Below are positions 1 through 9,010 of a DNA stretch of 64,000 nucleotides, one piece after another. Made by a program: the position numbers and the translations under genes. The stretch spans positions 124,001-188,000 of the forward strand of contig NZ_JBFCVL010000008.1 in the NCBI RefSeq assembly GCF_040712075.1. The letters run 5' to 3'. This DNA comes from Fodinicurvata sp. EGI_FJ10296. Its GTDB lineage: Bacteria; Pseudomonadota; Alphaproteobacteria; DSM-16000; Inquilinaceae. Under the pieces are notes generated by a model. That model worked only from the letters and a program-made list of their open reading frames with translations, made no database searches and was not told where the DNA came from. Numbering within the stretch: the first letter of the stretch is position 1; each line of letters opens with the position of its first letter.

Positions 1-753
1 GGAATTGGTCGAGGCATGGCCGTCGGTGAACAGGGATTGAAACCACGTCGCCGCTTCGACGGCTTCCGGACCGTTAGCCACGCCTTCGGCAGTCAGGAAC
101 GTCGAGCGATCGATCAGATCGCCCCCCGCCGACTGAATCAACGGCGCGAAGGCATAAGCGAACCACTCACCCTGTGTGCCGGATTCAACGTCGATGGCGA
201 AATTGAAGTCGCCGCTTGCCGTGATCGTCTCAAGGATTTCCGACAATTCGTCGGCGGTATAGGGCTCCTCGACCGTTGCGGCGCGGAATCCATATTCATC
301 CAGCGTCGATTGTGTCGAATAAAGCGTCAGCGCTGCGTCCCAAAGCCCCACCGAATACAGGCTGTCCTGATAGGTCCCGCGGGCGCCGGTCGTAAACGCA
401 TCGGCGAAGTCTTCGCCCAGATAGGGCGTCAGTTCGGCAACATGGCCACCCCATGCAAAGCTGGGCACGACCGGCTGATCCATATCGAAAACACACGGCA
501 AGGTGCCCGCCGCAGCAGCCGCCTGAATTGTATTGGTATAGCTGCCTTCGGGTATCAACTCGCGCACGATCCGGAATTCGGACTGGCTGGCATTGAACTC
601 GGCGATGGCGTCGGCGAAAAAGTCCAGTTCGGCCTGGTTGGCCGTTTCATGCTCCCAGAGCAGCAGTTCGGTCTGAGCCATGGCTGGCGCGAACAGAGCC
701 GGCGTCAGGGTCAATATGGCAGCCGCGCTGCCGAACAGGATTCCTCTTTTCAT
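1..753 (-). CDS. Sugar ABC transporter extracellular substrate-binding protein (family 1), C-terminus off window
   Basis: The reverse strand is open from ATG at 753 to the window edge, giving the first 251 residues; the family is usually 400-430 residues, so the C-terminal lobe is missing. A GGAGGA Shine-Dalgarno lies just upstream. Residues 1-26 form a Sec signal ending APAMA|Q. The mature start (TELLLWEHETANQAELDFF) and the later GDFNFAIDVESGTQGEWF and AEGVANGPEAVEAATWFQSLF stretches are typical of maltose/glycerol-3-phosphate-type binding proteins, which bind a sugar in the periplasm and deliver it to MalF/MalG-like permeases. The permease and ATPase genes should lie beyond the left edge. 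The sugar cannot be told from sequence. Confidence 0.85.
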   Translation of the reverse strand, partial: MKRGILFGSAAAILTLTPALFAPAMAQTELLLWEHETANQAELDFFADAIAEFNASQSEFRIVRELIPEGSYTNTIQAAAAAGTLPCVFDMDQPVVPSFAWGGHVAELTPYLGEDFADAFTTGARGTYQDSLYSVGLWDAALTLYSTQSTLDEYGFRAATVEEPYTADELSEILETITASGDFNFAIDVESGTQGEWFAYAFAPLIQSAGGDLIDRSTFLTAEGVANGPEAVEAATWFQSLFTDGHASTNS

Positions 754-1125
754 TCGTGCTTCCTCCCTCTGGTTCGTTGAATCGTCCCGGTCGGTCGACA
801 CCGATTCATGACCGTGGCCGTACAGCCTCCCATCACCACGCGACGGAGCCGCGGATCCGGGTCCACCGTCGGCACGATTCGAGAGTGCTGTCGGGCTGGA
901 ATCGGATGCCGACGCCCACACCGATCAGGACGAGGAGGCTTTGGAAGGGGCCACAGGACCTGAGTTCGCCGCAGAAGGGCGCTGGATGTCGGCACCGGGC
1001 GGATATCCCGGGTGACACCAGCGTTATACCTTCTGACAGAGTGAGTCGGCAACCCCTGGATGAGGAATACGAAAATTATTTAATCAAAAGATGCATTTCA
1101 GCTTGTCGATTGCGGGGTTCCGGCC
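754..1125. other. Intergenic region upstream of the binding-protein gene
   Basis: This 372-base stretch lies between the stop of the beta-lactamase-like gene and the start of the sugar-binding protein gene, both on the minus strand. It is GC-rich except for an AT-rich patch at about 1068-1098. It should hold the promoter of the ABC operon, but no -35/-10 pair with good spacing was recognised. Open frames here lack start signals and recognisable protein sequence. Confidence 0.4.
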
Positions 1126-2712
1126 TCAGGGTCGCCGAAACGTGCCCATCCCGGCGCGGTCAAAGAACTCCACCCGAAGACTTCCCATCGCTTCAGTCTC
1201 ATCCAACGAGAAATCGACCGCCGAGATGGTTCCGATCGGTGCATTTTCGTTCTGGATATCGAACACGAACCGGTCGCCCGACCAATGGCGCAGGGGATAG
1301 ACCTGCGGTTCCGGGCCGATCGACAGATGGAGTCGGTCACCCTCGACCCCGATCTCGACGGGCCCGAAATAGGCGTTGTCGTAGGTGCCGGCATAGGCGT
1401 CAGCGGTACGAGCCGGTTCGGGATCGACAGGCGGTTCGGTGCCGACGAGGCTGCCGATCGGTTCGCTGATCGATGCCATCATCGGCTGATAACCGGCCAG
1501 CCAGTCGCGCGTGACTTCTCCGAACTGGACCAGATCGGCAAAGGCGGCGCCGATGGTCTCGACCGCCCCGACCGGCGCCGCATTGCTGAGGACCACGATG
1601 CCGGTATCCGCAGAGGGGATGATCGAATAATGTGTCGCCCAGCCCAGGGCAAAAGCGCCGGAATGACTGAGCACGACCCGTCCGGAGGGTTGATAGCCGA
1701 CGCCGAAGCCAAAGCCGTAAAAGCCCGCCCGGGCATCGACAGTCCGGGGTGGCGACGAGATCGCCTGCGGACTGGTCGCGGCAAGCAATGCCTCGGCATC
1801 GATGATCGGCGTGCCGTCGATGCTGCCGTCATCGAGTACCATGATCATCCAGCGGGCCATGTCGATCGCGGTTGAGTTGACGCCGCCCGCCGCCGTCTGG
1901 GCATCCGGCCGGCGCTCGAACCGCGCTTCGTAGCTGCCGTCGACCAACACATGTCCGGCGGCACGGTTGGACCGGGCGAGAAAATCGTCATGGCGCGAAC
2001 TCGTCCGGGTCATCCCGGCCGGCTCATACAGAACGGTCTCGGACAAGGCTTCCCACTGCGTGCCCGACGCGGCGGCAACCGCCTCGGCCGCAGCCATCAG
2101 ACCGAAGTTCGTATAGGCATAATCATCGCGAAACGCGGCGAGCGGCAGGTGGCGCAGCCGCTCCAGCGTCGTGCGCCGGTCGAAGCCGAGATCCTCCAGA
2201 TCGTCACCGGCGTGTCCGGGAAGGCCCGTCCGGTGTGCAAACAGATCACCGATGGTGACGGCCCCGGTCACCCACGGATCGGCCAGTTCGAACCAGGGCA
2301 GATGCTCGGCCACCGGCGTATCCCAGGCTATCACGCCCTCGCCCACCTGACCGGCCACGACGCTCGCCGCCAGGGACTTCGACAGCGACGCGATCTGGAA
2401 GACCGTCTCCGGCGTCACTGGTGCATCCTCGCCAATCCGGCGCAGGCCATAGCCCTCGGCCAGCACGACCCGGCCCTCGTGGACGACCGCAACCGCCAGC
2501 CCGGGCACACCGGTCGCCGCCATGACGTCGCCGATCACGTCGTCCAGGGCCGCGACGGCCATTTCCACCCGGCCCTCGGGTATCGGCACGCCGGCGGTCT
2601 CGGCCGGAGATAGCGGCTGGCCGACGGCAGCGGAGGACATCACGACGCTGGCGATCGCCATCACGACCGGTCCGCCCCACATTGAAATTCCGCGCTGCTT
2701 GAATGAATCCAT
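1126..2712 (-). CDS. Periplasmic serine hydrolase of the beta-lactamase/class C (PBP4*-like) family
   Basis: A 528-residue exported protein with a hydrophobic leader (about residues 10-32), a beta-lactamase fold domain and a C-terminal DUF3471-like beta domain (about 430-528). The catalytic motifs are all present: S-L-S-K at 109-112 with the nucleophilic serine, Y-T-N at 200-202, and H-S-G at 350-352 in place of the KTG triad. That pattern is usual for class C-like esterases and D-amino-peptidases rather than true beta-lactamases. The substrate is unknown; peptidoglycan peptides or small esters are typical. A GTG six bases upstream (2718) is an alternative start. It stands alone, with 84 bases to the next gene upstream. 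Confidence 0.85.
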   Translation of the reverse strand: MDSFKQRGISMWGGPVVMAIASVVMSSAAVGQPLSPAETAGVPIPEGRVEMAVAALDDVIGDVMAATGVPGLAVAVVHEGRVVLAEGYGLRRIGEDAPVTPETVFQIASLSKSLAASVVAGQVGEGVIAWDTPVAEHLPWFELADPWVTGAVTIGDLFAHRTGLPGHAGDDLEDLGFDRRTTLERLRHLPLAAFRDDYAYTNFGLMAAAEAVAAASGTQWEALSETVLYEPAGMTRTSSRHDDFLARSNRAAGHVLVDGSYEARFERRPDAQTAAGGVNSTAIDMARWMIMVLDDGSIDGTPIIDAEALLAATSPQAISSPPRTVDARAGFYGFGFGVGYQPSGRVVLSHSGAFALGWATHYSIIPSADTGIVVLSNAAPVGAVETIGAAFADLVQFGEVTRDWLAGYQPMMASISEPIGSLVGTEPPVDPEPARTADAYAGTYDNAYFGPVEIGVEGDRLHLSIGPEPQVYPLRHWSGDRFVFDIQNENAPIGTISAVDFSLDETEAMGSLRVEFFDRAGMGTFRRP

Positions 2713-2802
2713 TGTCACGATGCCGCCCCGGTCGTTGATTCTTCTATCCGCGATGATACCGATTTCCGGCCCGGTCGACGGCAGATTCGCAGCAGCTGTA
2801 TG

Positions 2803-3924
2803 CTATCGATCGGTCCGTGGCGCCTGACGGCGGCGCCAGAACGGTGAGTGGCCGAACCGGCGCTCCAGCGCATAGATCGCAGCCCGCTGTTCGGCAAACC
2901 GCTGCGCGCCCGCCCGAACCGCACCCGCATAGGCATCGAGCGAAGCGCCATCGCCGCCGAGCCAGTCGGCCGCAGCCGTGCCAGCCCGGGCGCCGGTCCA
3001 GAGTGCGGTGGTGATGCCATGCGACGACAGCGGATCGAAGGCCGCGGCGGCATCGCCAACCGCGGCCCAGCCCGATTGCGCGTCTGCAGCCGGTTCCAGC
3101 CGGGTAACACCCGCACTGGCCAGCCGAGGGGCCGTCTCGACAGAAAAACCGGCATCATCGATCCAGCGGCCGACATGCGCGGTTCCGGCAAGCAGGTTGC
3201 GCCAGGCGGTCGTGTCATGCGACAGCCCGGCCGGCAGCAGGTCCGGGTCGGAAAACCAGGCAACCGAAAGCCGCCCATCGGGCAAAAGCGCCGCGTAGAA
3301 CCAGCCATGCTCGGCCGATTCGATCAGCGTGGCCGGGGTTGGCTGAACGCTGTCGTCGCGATGCGGCAGGATCGAACAGGCGGCCACCATTTGGTCGGTC
3401 CGGCAATAGTCAGCCCGCTGGCGACCGAACACTGCGGATCGGCCGCTGGCGTCGATGACCATACGCGCCTCGATCGCGCGGCTGCCTTCGCTGCCAACGA
3501 CCGACAGATGCCAGAGGCCGTCGCGCGCCGCTGCCGTCTTGAGCGGCCAGGTTCGCCGGTCGCTGACATGGTCGGCCGCAGCAGCGAGATCGTCTTCGAA
3601 GCGGCCCCTGTCCAGCACACGCCCGGGGCCTTCGAGATGAATGGCGGCGTTGCGCTCAACGAGATGCGCCGACCCCCAGGCCGAAAACGTCGCATTCGAC
3701 GGCCGGTGGGGCGGTGACGCGAGCAGGTCCTCAAGGCCGAGAGAGGCGAGGACCGGCTGCGCGGCCGGCGAAAGCGACTCACCGACCGGCTCGACGCGTC
3801 GATCGCGCTCCGGCGCCAGCCAGAGCGCGCGGATACCCCGCCGGGCGACCGCCACGCAGGCGGCAGCGCCAGCAACCCCGCCGCCGACCACCGCGACATC
3901 AACGCGCTCAGCGGTTTCCGTCAC
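2803..3924 (-). CDS. LodB/GoxB-like FAD-dependent maturase for the CTQ quinoprotein oxidase
   Basis: A 373-residue flavoprotein starting at GTG, with the ADP-binding loop GGGVAG at residues 14-19 and a tryptophan-halogenase-like layout (VGDAAAAFDPLSSHGI near residue 290). Its start overlaps the stop of the LodA-like gene by four bases (GTGA), so the two are translationally coupled. In Marinomonas, LodB and GoxB are the flavoproteins that help hydroxylate the tryptophan needed to form cysteine tryptophylquinone in LodA/GoxA; family knowledge plus adjacency give the assignment. Cytoplasmic: there is no signal peptide. A generic FAD monooxygenase is the alternative but much less likely beside a LodA homolog. 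Confidence 0.83.
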   Translation of the reverse strand: MTETAERVDVAVVGGGVAGAAACVAVARRGIRALWLAPERDRRVEPVGESLSPAAQPVLASLGLEDLLASPPHRPSNATFSAWGSAHLVERNAAIHLEGPGRVLDRGRFEDDLAAAADHVSDRRTWPLKTAAARDGLWHLSVVGSEGSRAIEARMVIDASGRSAVFGRQRADYCRTDQMVAACSILPHRDDSVQPTPATLIESAEHGWFYAALLPDGRLSVAWFSDPDLLPAGLSHDTTAWRNLLAGTAHVGRWIDDAGFSVETAPRLASAGVTRLEPAADAQSGWAAVGDAAAAFDPLSSHGITTALWTGARAGTAAADWLGGDGASLDAYAGAVRAGAQRFAEQRAAIYALERRFGHSPFWRRRQAPRTDR

Positions 3925-5975
3925 CCAGGCAGGTCTCCGTCAGCGGGCCGCCAGTCGAAGCGCAGTTCCATGTTGCCACGGCCGGTCTCAACGAACATTT
4001 CCGCCGGAATCGCGGCTGGTCGGTCCGGATCGTCCGGGCCCGGGCGTTTCTCAATGAAGCCCATGCGCTGCCACAGCCGGATCATGTTGGTGATGCCGTC
4101 CCAGTAGCTGGCATTGGCGTGATAGCCGATGCCGGCCACCCCGCGCGACCAGGCGACGCGGTTTTCGAAGGAGCGCACCCGTTGATCCGGCGCCAGATCG
4201 GGGCGCATGACCTGCTCGTAATGGGCTTCCGGCAGCACGTCGATCGGCAGCAGCGCCGGCCACCAGACGGCGGTCGGGAAATCCTCCTGCATTTCCACCT
4301 GCTGGCAACTGAACGCGTCACACTGCCAGGGCAATCCCATCCAGCGGGTCAGATCGCCCGGCATCTGCGGGCCGATCGGCGGCGGCGCGCCGTTGCCACC
4401 GTCGAAAGCCGTTTCGGGCGTGAGCAGCCGGCCGATATTCTGAATCAGGCTGTCGCGGTCGCCGAGCGCGATGCGGAACGGCTCCGTGCTTTGGCCATGC
4501 GCCCGCGCGTACATGGCCTTCAGGCGCAGATAATAGGTCAGCTCGACACCCGGATGGAACGCACCGCCGGAACAGGGTTCAAGCGCCGCCTCGGTCAACG
4601 CCGCCGGCTGGTTGGCCGGATCGATGTCGTCGAGACGTGTGATTGCGTCGGTTTCGGCATCGTCAAAGTCGTTAACGAAATCGCCCGCCGCCCAATGCTC
4701 AAGGAATGAATACTGCAGCTTGGGAAACTGGAACCATTGCAACGGACTGCCGTCATAGTTGATCCCGTCGCCCAGCATATAGGGCATTTTCAGTTGTTCT
4801 TCCCGGAACGCCTCGGGTCCGAGATTGTCGGGATCGCGGAATTTCTCGAACACAGAGCGGCGGAACTCGGCGTTGTCGGCACCGGGATCGGCGAGCCGCG
4901 CCAGATAAGCCGGATCGGCGAAGTCGCCGACATCGAGCCAGCCCTGGCGCAGGTTCGCCGCCGCAGCCACCCATTCCATCAGCGCGAGGCGGCGAAAGGT
5001 TGGGTAAATGTGCCGGCGGAACGACAGCGGCAGTTCCGGCGCCTCGCTCCAGCCTTCGCTGACATTGAGATCCTCGATCACGTCGAAAAGCGTGGTGATC
5101 GGCGGAATCTCCGGGGCGAAATTCGGGCCGACACTGGCGACCCAGCCGTGGTCGGCGTCCATGGTGCGGCCGTTCGGCATTGTGATGCGCGCCCGCACCG
5201 GGCCGTCGCACCAGTCGTCGTGCCATCCGTCATTGTCGGCAAAGCTTGTGATCGGGCTGTTGACCGGGCTGTGAGAAACGCCGTCCGGCGGAAAAACCAG
5301 AAGCCGCCCCCGGTCGTCGGTGCGCAGATGACCCAGGCCGACGGACTCGGAGCCGTAAAAGACCCCACCCATCGCATAGCGTGACTGGTCGCCGTCGGTA
5401 TTGGTGCCGGCGCCCCCGATCGTCGTCTCGCCGCCGTCGATGACCAGCATGCGCTCGCGCTCGGCGTCGTCGACGAAATACTGATTGCGCCGCTGCCCGG
5501 GCAGGCCGGGGGCGGCGTCGCCGTTGTCGAGCGGATTGTTGAAGCCGTACCAGGCGGCCTTCGTGTTGGCGACGTGGACGCTCCAGGAGATGTCGGCGTC
5601 ATCGGCGGTCACTTCGCCGATCACCCGGTCCTGATCGTCGAACGCATAGACGCGGAACCGCTGGACCTGCTTCTTGATGAGCTGCTCGCCGTCCTTGAAG
5701 CCGCCGTCGGCCTGCGGCGGCAGGCCGGGCACTTCGGGGGCAAGAAACCACCGCGGGCTGCCGCCAACGCGCGAAATGCCGATGGCGGGGTAAATTCCCA
5801 GCCGCGCGACCTCTGCCCCCTCCGGCGCCAGCCCGGCACTGGCCCGCGCGATGGTTGGTTTCGCCAGAAAGGGAAAAGCGGCAGCAACAGCGCCGGCCCC
5901 GGCACCGGCCCCGGCACCGGCCAGGAAATCGCGGCGTCGCAGAACGTTCGTCGGCTTGAAGGTGGAGTCGTCCAT
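3921..5975 (-). CDS. LodA/GoxA-like amino-acid oxidase with cysteine tryptophylquinone cofactor, Tat-targeted
   Basis: A 684-residue protein (start at 5975, AAGGGTG ribosome site; an upstream in-frame start at 6062 is poorer). Residues 13-44 read as a twin-arginine signal (LRRRDFLAGAG, then Ala/Gly-rich, ending in an A-x-A-like site). The body matches the LodA family: RLGIYPAIGISRVGGSP, NFAPEIPPITTLFDV, and the C-terminal EPCSGGAFHPGVE (Cys468) and RWMGLPWQCDAFSC (Trp550) blocks that in LodA supply the two cofactor residues. The family oxidatively deaminates lysine (epsilon), glycine or other amino acids, producing H2O2. The substrate here is not deducible. The partner flavoprotein follows directly. 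A Tat signal would mean folding and cofactor formation occur before export. Confidence 0.85.
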   Translation of the reverse strand: MDDSTFKPTNVLRRRDFLAGAGAGAGAGAVAAAFPFLAKPTIARASAGLAPEGAEVARLGIYPAIGISRVGGSPRWFLAPEVPGLPPQADGGFKDGEQLIKKQVQRFRVYAFDDQDRVIGEVTADDADISWSVHVANTKAAWYGFNNPLDNGDAAPGLPGQRRNQYFVDDAERERMLVIDGGETTIGGAGTNTDGDQSRYAMGGVFYGSESVGLGHLRTDDRGRLLVFPPDGVSHSPVNSPITSFADNDGWHDDWCDGPVRARITMPNGRTMDADHGWVASVGPNFAPEIPPITTLFDVIEDLNVSEGWSEAPELPLSFRRHIYPTFRRLALMEWVAAAANLRQGWLDVGDFADPAYLARLADPGADNAEFRRSVFEKFRDPDNLGPEAFREEQLKMPYMLGDGINYDGSPLQWFQFPKLQYSFLEHWAAGDFVNDFDDAETDAITRLDDIDPANQPAALTEAALEPCSGGAFHPGVELTYYLRLKAMYARAHGQSTEPFRIALGDRDSLIQNIGRLLTPETAFDGGNGAPPPIGPQMPGDLTRWMGLPWQCDAFSCQQVEMQEDFPTAVWWPALLPIDVLPEAHYEQVMRPDLAPDQRVRSFENRVAWSRGVAGIGYHANASYWDGITNMIRLWQRMGFIEKRPGPDDPDRPAAIPAEMFVETGRGNMELRFDWRPADGDLPG
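5893..5922. repeat. 12-bp tandem repeat inside the Tat signal coding region
   Basis: The unit CCGGCCCCGGCA occurs twice in full and is followed by a half unit (5893-5904, 5905-5916, 5917-5922). It encodes the alternating Gly-Ala run in the hydrophobic part of the LodA-like Tat signal. Because the unit is 12 bases, copy-number change keeps the frame and would lengthen or shorten the signal core by four residues. Confidence 0.7.
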
Positions 5976-6369
5976 GCAGGCACCCTTGCAGATCAGAAAA
6001 TCGTTGCGAAAGATATCAGACCCGCCATACCGCGAAAAGACAACCCCGAGACTTGCACTCACTGATTTTCAAGGATAAATTCCTTAACCAACTTACCGAA
6101 GGCGGCTGCGCCGCGCAGCTGATCCGTAGAAGTGCTTAGTATTATCTTAATGGTTTTTATCGCCACCCTCTATACCATGCTCCATATTCATGCCAGCTTC
6201 ATGAAAGTATAGCGGAACCGGTTGAATTGGCGCGACACGCTCCGGTATCAACGATTTCACGAGTGATGGCAGCAGACGGCATCTCCCACCTTCCTGGCCG
6301 AACAGGCTCCAACGGGTGAACTGACGCCTCCTCTTGCCGCTCTCGCTGCCGCCGATGGAGAAAATACCG
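5976..6369. other. Divergent intergenic region between lodA-like operon and hydrolase-OsmC gene
   Basis: The 394 bases separate two divergent transcription units and are clearly AT-richer than the surroundings between about 6060 and 6200. Promoters for both directions must lie here, but no confident -35/-10 pair, riboswitch or RNA gene was recognised. Confidence 0.45.
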
Positions 6370-7596
6370 ATGAGATCCGATAAATTCGTATTCATGAGCG
6401 CGTCAGGCCATGAACTGGCTGCCCGGATGGAGCAGCCGGCGGAGCAGCCGCGCGCCTACGCATTGTTCGCCCACTGCTTTACCTGCGGCAAGGACAGTCT
6501 CGCGGCCAGCCGAATCGCCAGGGCGCTGACCGAGCACGATATTGCCGTACTGCGTTTCGACTTTACCGGCATCGGCGGCAGCGACGGCGAATTCGCCAAC
6601 AGCAACTTTTCGTCCAATGTCGAGGATCTCGTCGCCGCCGCCGACCATCTGCGGGATCGGTTCTCTGCCCCCGCCATCCTGATCGGCCACAGCCTTGGCG
6701 GCGCGGCCATGCTCGCCGCAGCCGGGCGGATTCCCGAAGCGCAGGCCGTCGCCACGATCGGTGCGCCCTACCAGCCCCGGCACGTGGCCCATCTTTTCGC
6801 CGATCACCTGCCGGAGATCGAGAGCGAGGGCCACAGCCAGGTCACGCTGGCAAGCGGCCGGTTCGAGATCAACAGACAGTTTGTGGACGACCTCGACCGG
6901 CACGACCCGGCGGAATCCATCGGTAATCTCCGCAAGGCGCTGCTGGTCCTCCATTCCCCGACCGACGAATTCGTCGGCATCGACAATGCCGCGTCGATCT
7001 TCCAGGCTGCCCGCCATCCCAAAAGCTTCATCTCGCTCGATTCGGCCGATCATCTGCTGACGGCGAAACGCGACGCCGCATATTGTGCTGCCGTGCTTTC
7101 GGCCTGGGCGTCGCGCTATATCGGCATGGATGCCAGGGACGAACCGCGGGAAGACAGATCAGCGGAAAAGGATGTGGTCACCGTCTCGGAAACCGGCGAC
7201 GGCAAGTTCCAGCAGCGCGTCGTTGCCGGTCGGCATTATCTGACGGCCGACGAACCGGAAAGCGTCGGCGGCACGGACACCGGCCCCTCACCCTATGACC
7301 TGCTGCTGGCCGGACTCGGCGCTTGCACGGGGATGACCATTCGAATGTATGCAGATCGGAAGGCCATCACGCTCGACCGGGTCTCCGTCACGCTGCGCCA
7401 CGACCGGATTCATGCCGAAGACTGCGCCGACTGCGAGACGACAACCGGCACGGTCGACAGGATAACCCGCACGATCGTTCTCGACGGCGTGGAAAGCGAC
7501 GAAGACCGTGCGCGGTTGATGGCCATCGCGGACAAATGCCCGGTTCACAAGACCCTGACGAACGAAATCGATATCGTCACCATCGGCGGCGCGTAG
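6370..7596 (+). CDS. Bifunctional alpha/beta hydrolase - OsmC family protein
   Basis: A 408-residue fusion. The N-terminal half (1-250) is an alpha/beta hydrolase with nucleophile elbow GHSLGG and a C-terminal His in DSADHLL. The C-terminal half (about 270-405) is an OsmC/Ohr-like domain with its two redox cysteines in GACTGMT and DKCPVHKTL. OsmC domains reduce organic hydroperoxides by a thiol mechanism; hydrolase-OsmC fusions are a known family whose joint substrate is not established. Start 6370 is preferred because GGAG lies ten bases upstream; an in-frame ATG at 6334 lacks a ribosome site. Cytoplasmic, transcribed alone. Confidence 0.88.
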   Translation: MRSDKFVFMSASGHELAARMEQPAEQPRAYALFAHCFTCGKDSLAASRIARALTEHDIAVLRFDFTGIGGSDGEFANSNFSSNVEDLVAAADHLRDRFSAPAILIGHSLGGAAMLAAAGRIPEAQAVATIGAPYQPRHVAHLFADHLPEIESEGHSQVTLASGRFEINRQFVDDLDRHDPAESIGNLRKALLVLHSPTDEFVGIDNAASIFQAARHPKSFISLDSADHLLTAKRDAAYCAAVLSAWASRYIGMDARDEPREDRSAEKDVVTVSETGDGKFQQRVVAGRHYLTADEPESVGGTDTGPSPYDLLLAGLGACTGMTIRMYADRKAITLDRVSVTLRHDRIHAEDCADCETTTGTVDRITRTIVLDGVESDEDRARLMAIADKCPVHKTLTNEIDIVTIGGA

Positions 7597-7624
7597 CGAT
7601 CGGTCGGCATTGCAGGCACCGTAA

Positions 7625-8863
7625 TCAAGCCGGATCGGAGTGGCGCGGCCAGTTCAGCGTGACGGTCGTTCCGGCATTGACTTCACTCTCGATATGGAGT
7701 TCGCCGGCCATACCCTGCATCAGCCGCTTCGAGAGCGCCAGGCCCAGCCCGCTGCCCGGCGTCGCGCTTTTCTCCGCCGACAGCGCCCGGGTGAACGGCT
7801 CACCGATCATCTGCAACGTTTCATCGTCGATGCCCACGCCGGTATCGGCGATCGCGATTGCCGCATGGTCTTCATGCACTCCACCGGAAAGGGCAACGAC
7901 CCCACCTGTCGGCGTGTATTTGACCGCATTGCCAAGAATATTCAGCAGCACCTGACGGCATCGCTGCCGATCGGCCACGACCGGCAGCGGATCGTCGCCG
8001 ATGGCGTCATTGATGGTAATCCGGTTGGCCGCGGCTTTGGTGCGCAACAGATGCAGGCACCAGAGGGCTTCGTCGCCGAGGTCGATCGGCTCCGGATGGA
8101 AATCGGGTCCGTCGGCGTCGATCCTGGAAATCGCCAGGATGTCTTCGATCAGCCCAAGAAGGTGGCGGCTGCTTTCAAGGATGTCGGCGGTATAGGCCTT
8201 GTACCGGATATTGCCGAGCGGACCGAAAAGCTCCGCGTCGAGAATTTCCGTGAATCCGATGACAGCGTTGAGCGGGGTACGCAGCTCGTGGCTCATGGTC
8301 GCAATGAAGACCGATTTTGCCCGGCTCGCGGCTTCGGCCTGGTGCTGCTTTTCCAGCGCGCTCCTTCGCGCTTCGTCCGACCGGATGTGATCACTGATGA
8401 TACGGCCGGCGGCCTGGGCCAGATTGGCCAGAATCTTGAGCATATCCGGCGAAAAATCATGCCGGGGCTGCACATCGAGGACGCATACCGATCCGGTCCG
8501 CTGACCACTGTCGAGCACGATCGGTGCGCCCGCGTAGAACTGGAATCCGGGCTCCCCGACAACCATCGGGTTGTTCCTGAAGCGGTGATCCAGGCGTGAG
8601 TCCGGAACCACCAGCGGCGCGTCCAGTCCCACCGTCGTCACGCAGAACGCCTGGTCCACCGGGGTTCCCGTCATGGCGGTACCGTGTCGGCCCAGGAACA
8701 ACTGGCGATGCCGCGTAAGATAGGTCACCAGCCCGATGGGCAACGCGGTGGTCTGCGCGGCAACTTCGGCGATAGCACTCAAGGCGGCATCAGCATTCAA
8801 ATTCTGGGGAACTGAAATTCCGCTGCTTTTAAACGAAATGCTATCTTCTGTTGTGGGTACCAA
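7625..8863 (-). CDS. GAF-domain sensor histidine kinase (cytoplasmic)
   Basis: A 412-residue kinase without membrane segments. Order: GAF domain (about 25-165, FYAGAPIVL core), coiled-coil linker (about 165-195), HisKA with phospho-acceptor motif SHELRTPLNAVIGF (about 200), and HATPase_c with N-box NILGNAVKYTP, DTGVGI and GSGLGLALSKRL. It probably senses a small ligand through GAF and phosphorylates an unlinked response regulator, since none is adjacent. The start is a TTG with AGGA about ten bases upstream; no better ATG or GTG exists before the GAF domain, so the exact start is uncertain. Confidence 0.85.
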   Translation of the reverse strand: MVPTTEDSISFKSSGISVPQNLNADAALSAIAEVAAQTTALPIGLVTYLTRHRQLFLGRHGTAMTGTPVDQAFCVTTVGLDAPLVVPDSRLDHRFRNNPMVVGEPGFQFYAGAPIVLDSGQRTGSVCVLDVQPRHDFSPDMLKILANLAQAAGRIISDHIRSDEARRSALEKQHQAEAASRAKSVFIATMSHELRTPLNAVIGFTEILDAELFGPLGNIRYKAYTADILESSRHLLGLIEDILAISRIDADGPDFHPEPIDLGDEALWCLHLLRTKAAANRITINDAIGDDPLPVVADRQRCRQVLLNILGNAVKYTPTGGVVALSGGVHEDHAAIAIADTGVGIDDETLQMIGEPFTRALSAEKSATPGSGLGLALSKRLMQGMAGELHIESEVNAGTTVTLNWPRHSDPA

Positions 8864-9010
8864 CGATAGAGATCCTGGGTAATTTTGCGCGCAGAATACA
8901 GGGTTGTTATTCGCGTATTCTGAAGCACAAGTCCATCAATGATTTCCCTTGTGACTGAATCGCAATGCTTGACCTGTACCCGAGAATCCGATCGTTCGAT
9001 CCACACGCCC

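Noticed and set aside
754-1125. Small protein genes opposite or between the first two genes
   Set aside because: Open frames in this gap lack start signals and produce low-complexity Arg-rich sequence.
1126-2712. True beta-lactamase (antibiotic resistance gene)
   Set aside because: The third motif is H-S-G rather than K-T/S-G and a DUF3471-like domain is fused; this fits the broad serine hydrolase family, not AmpC.
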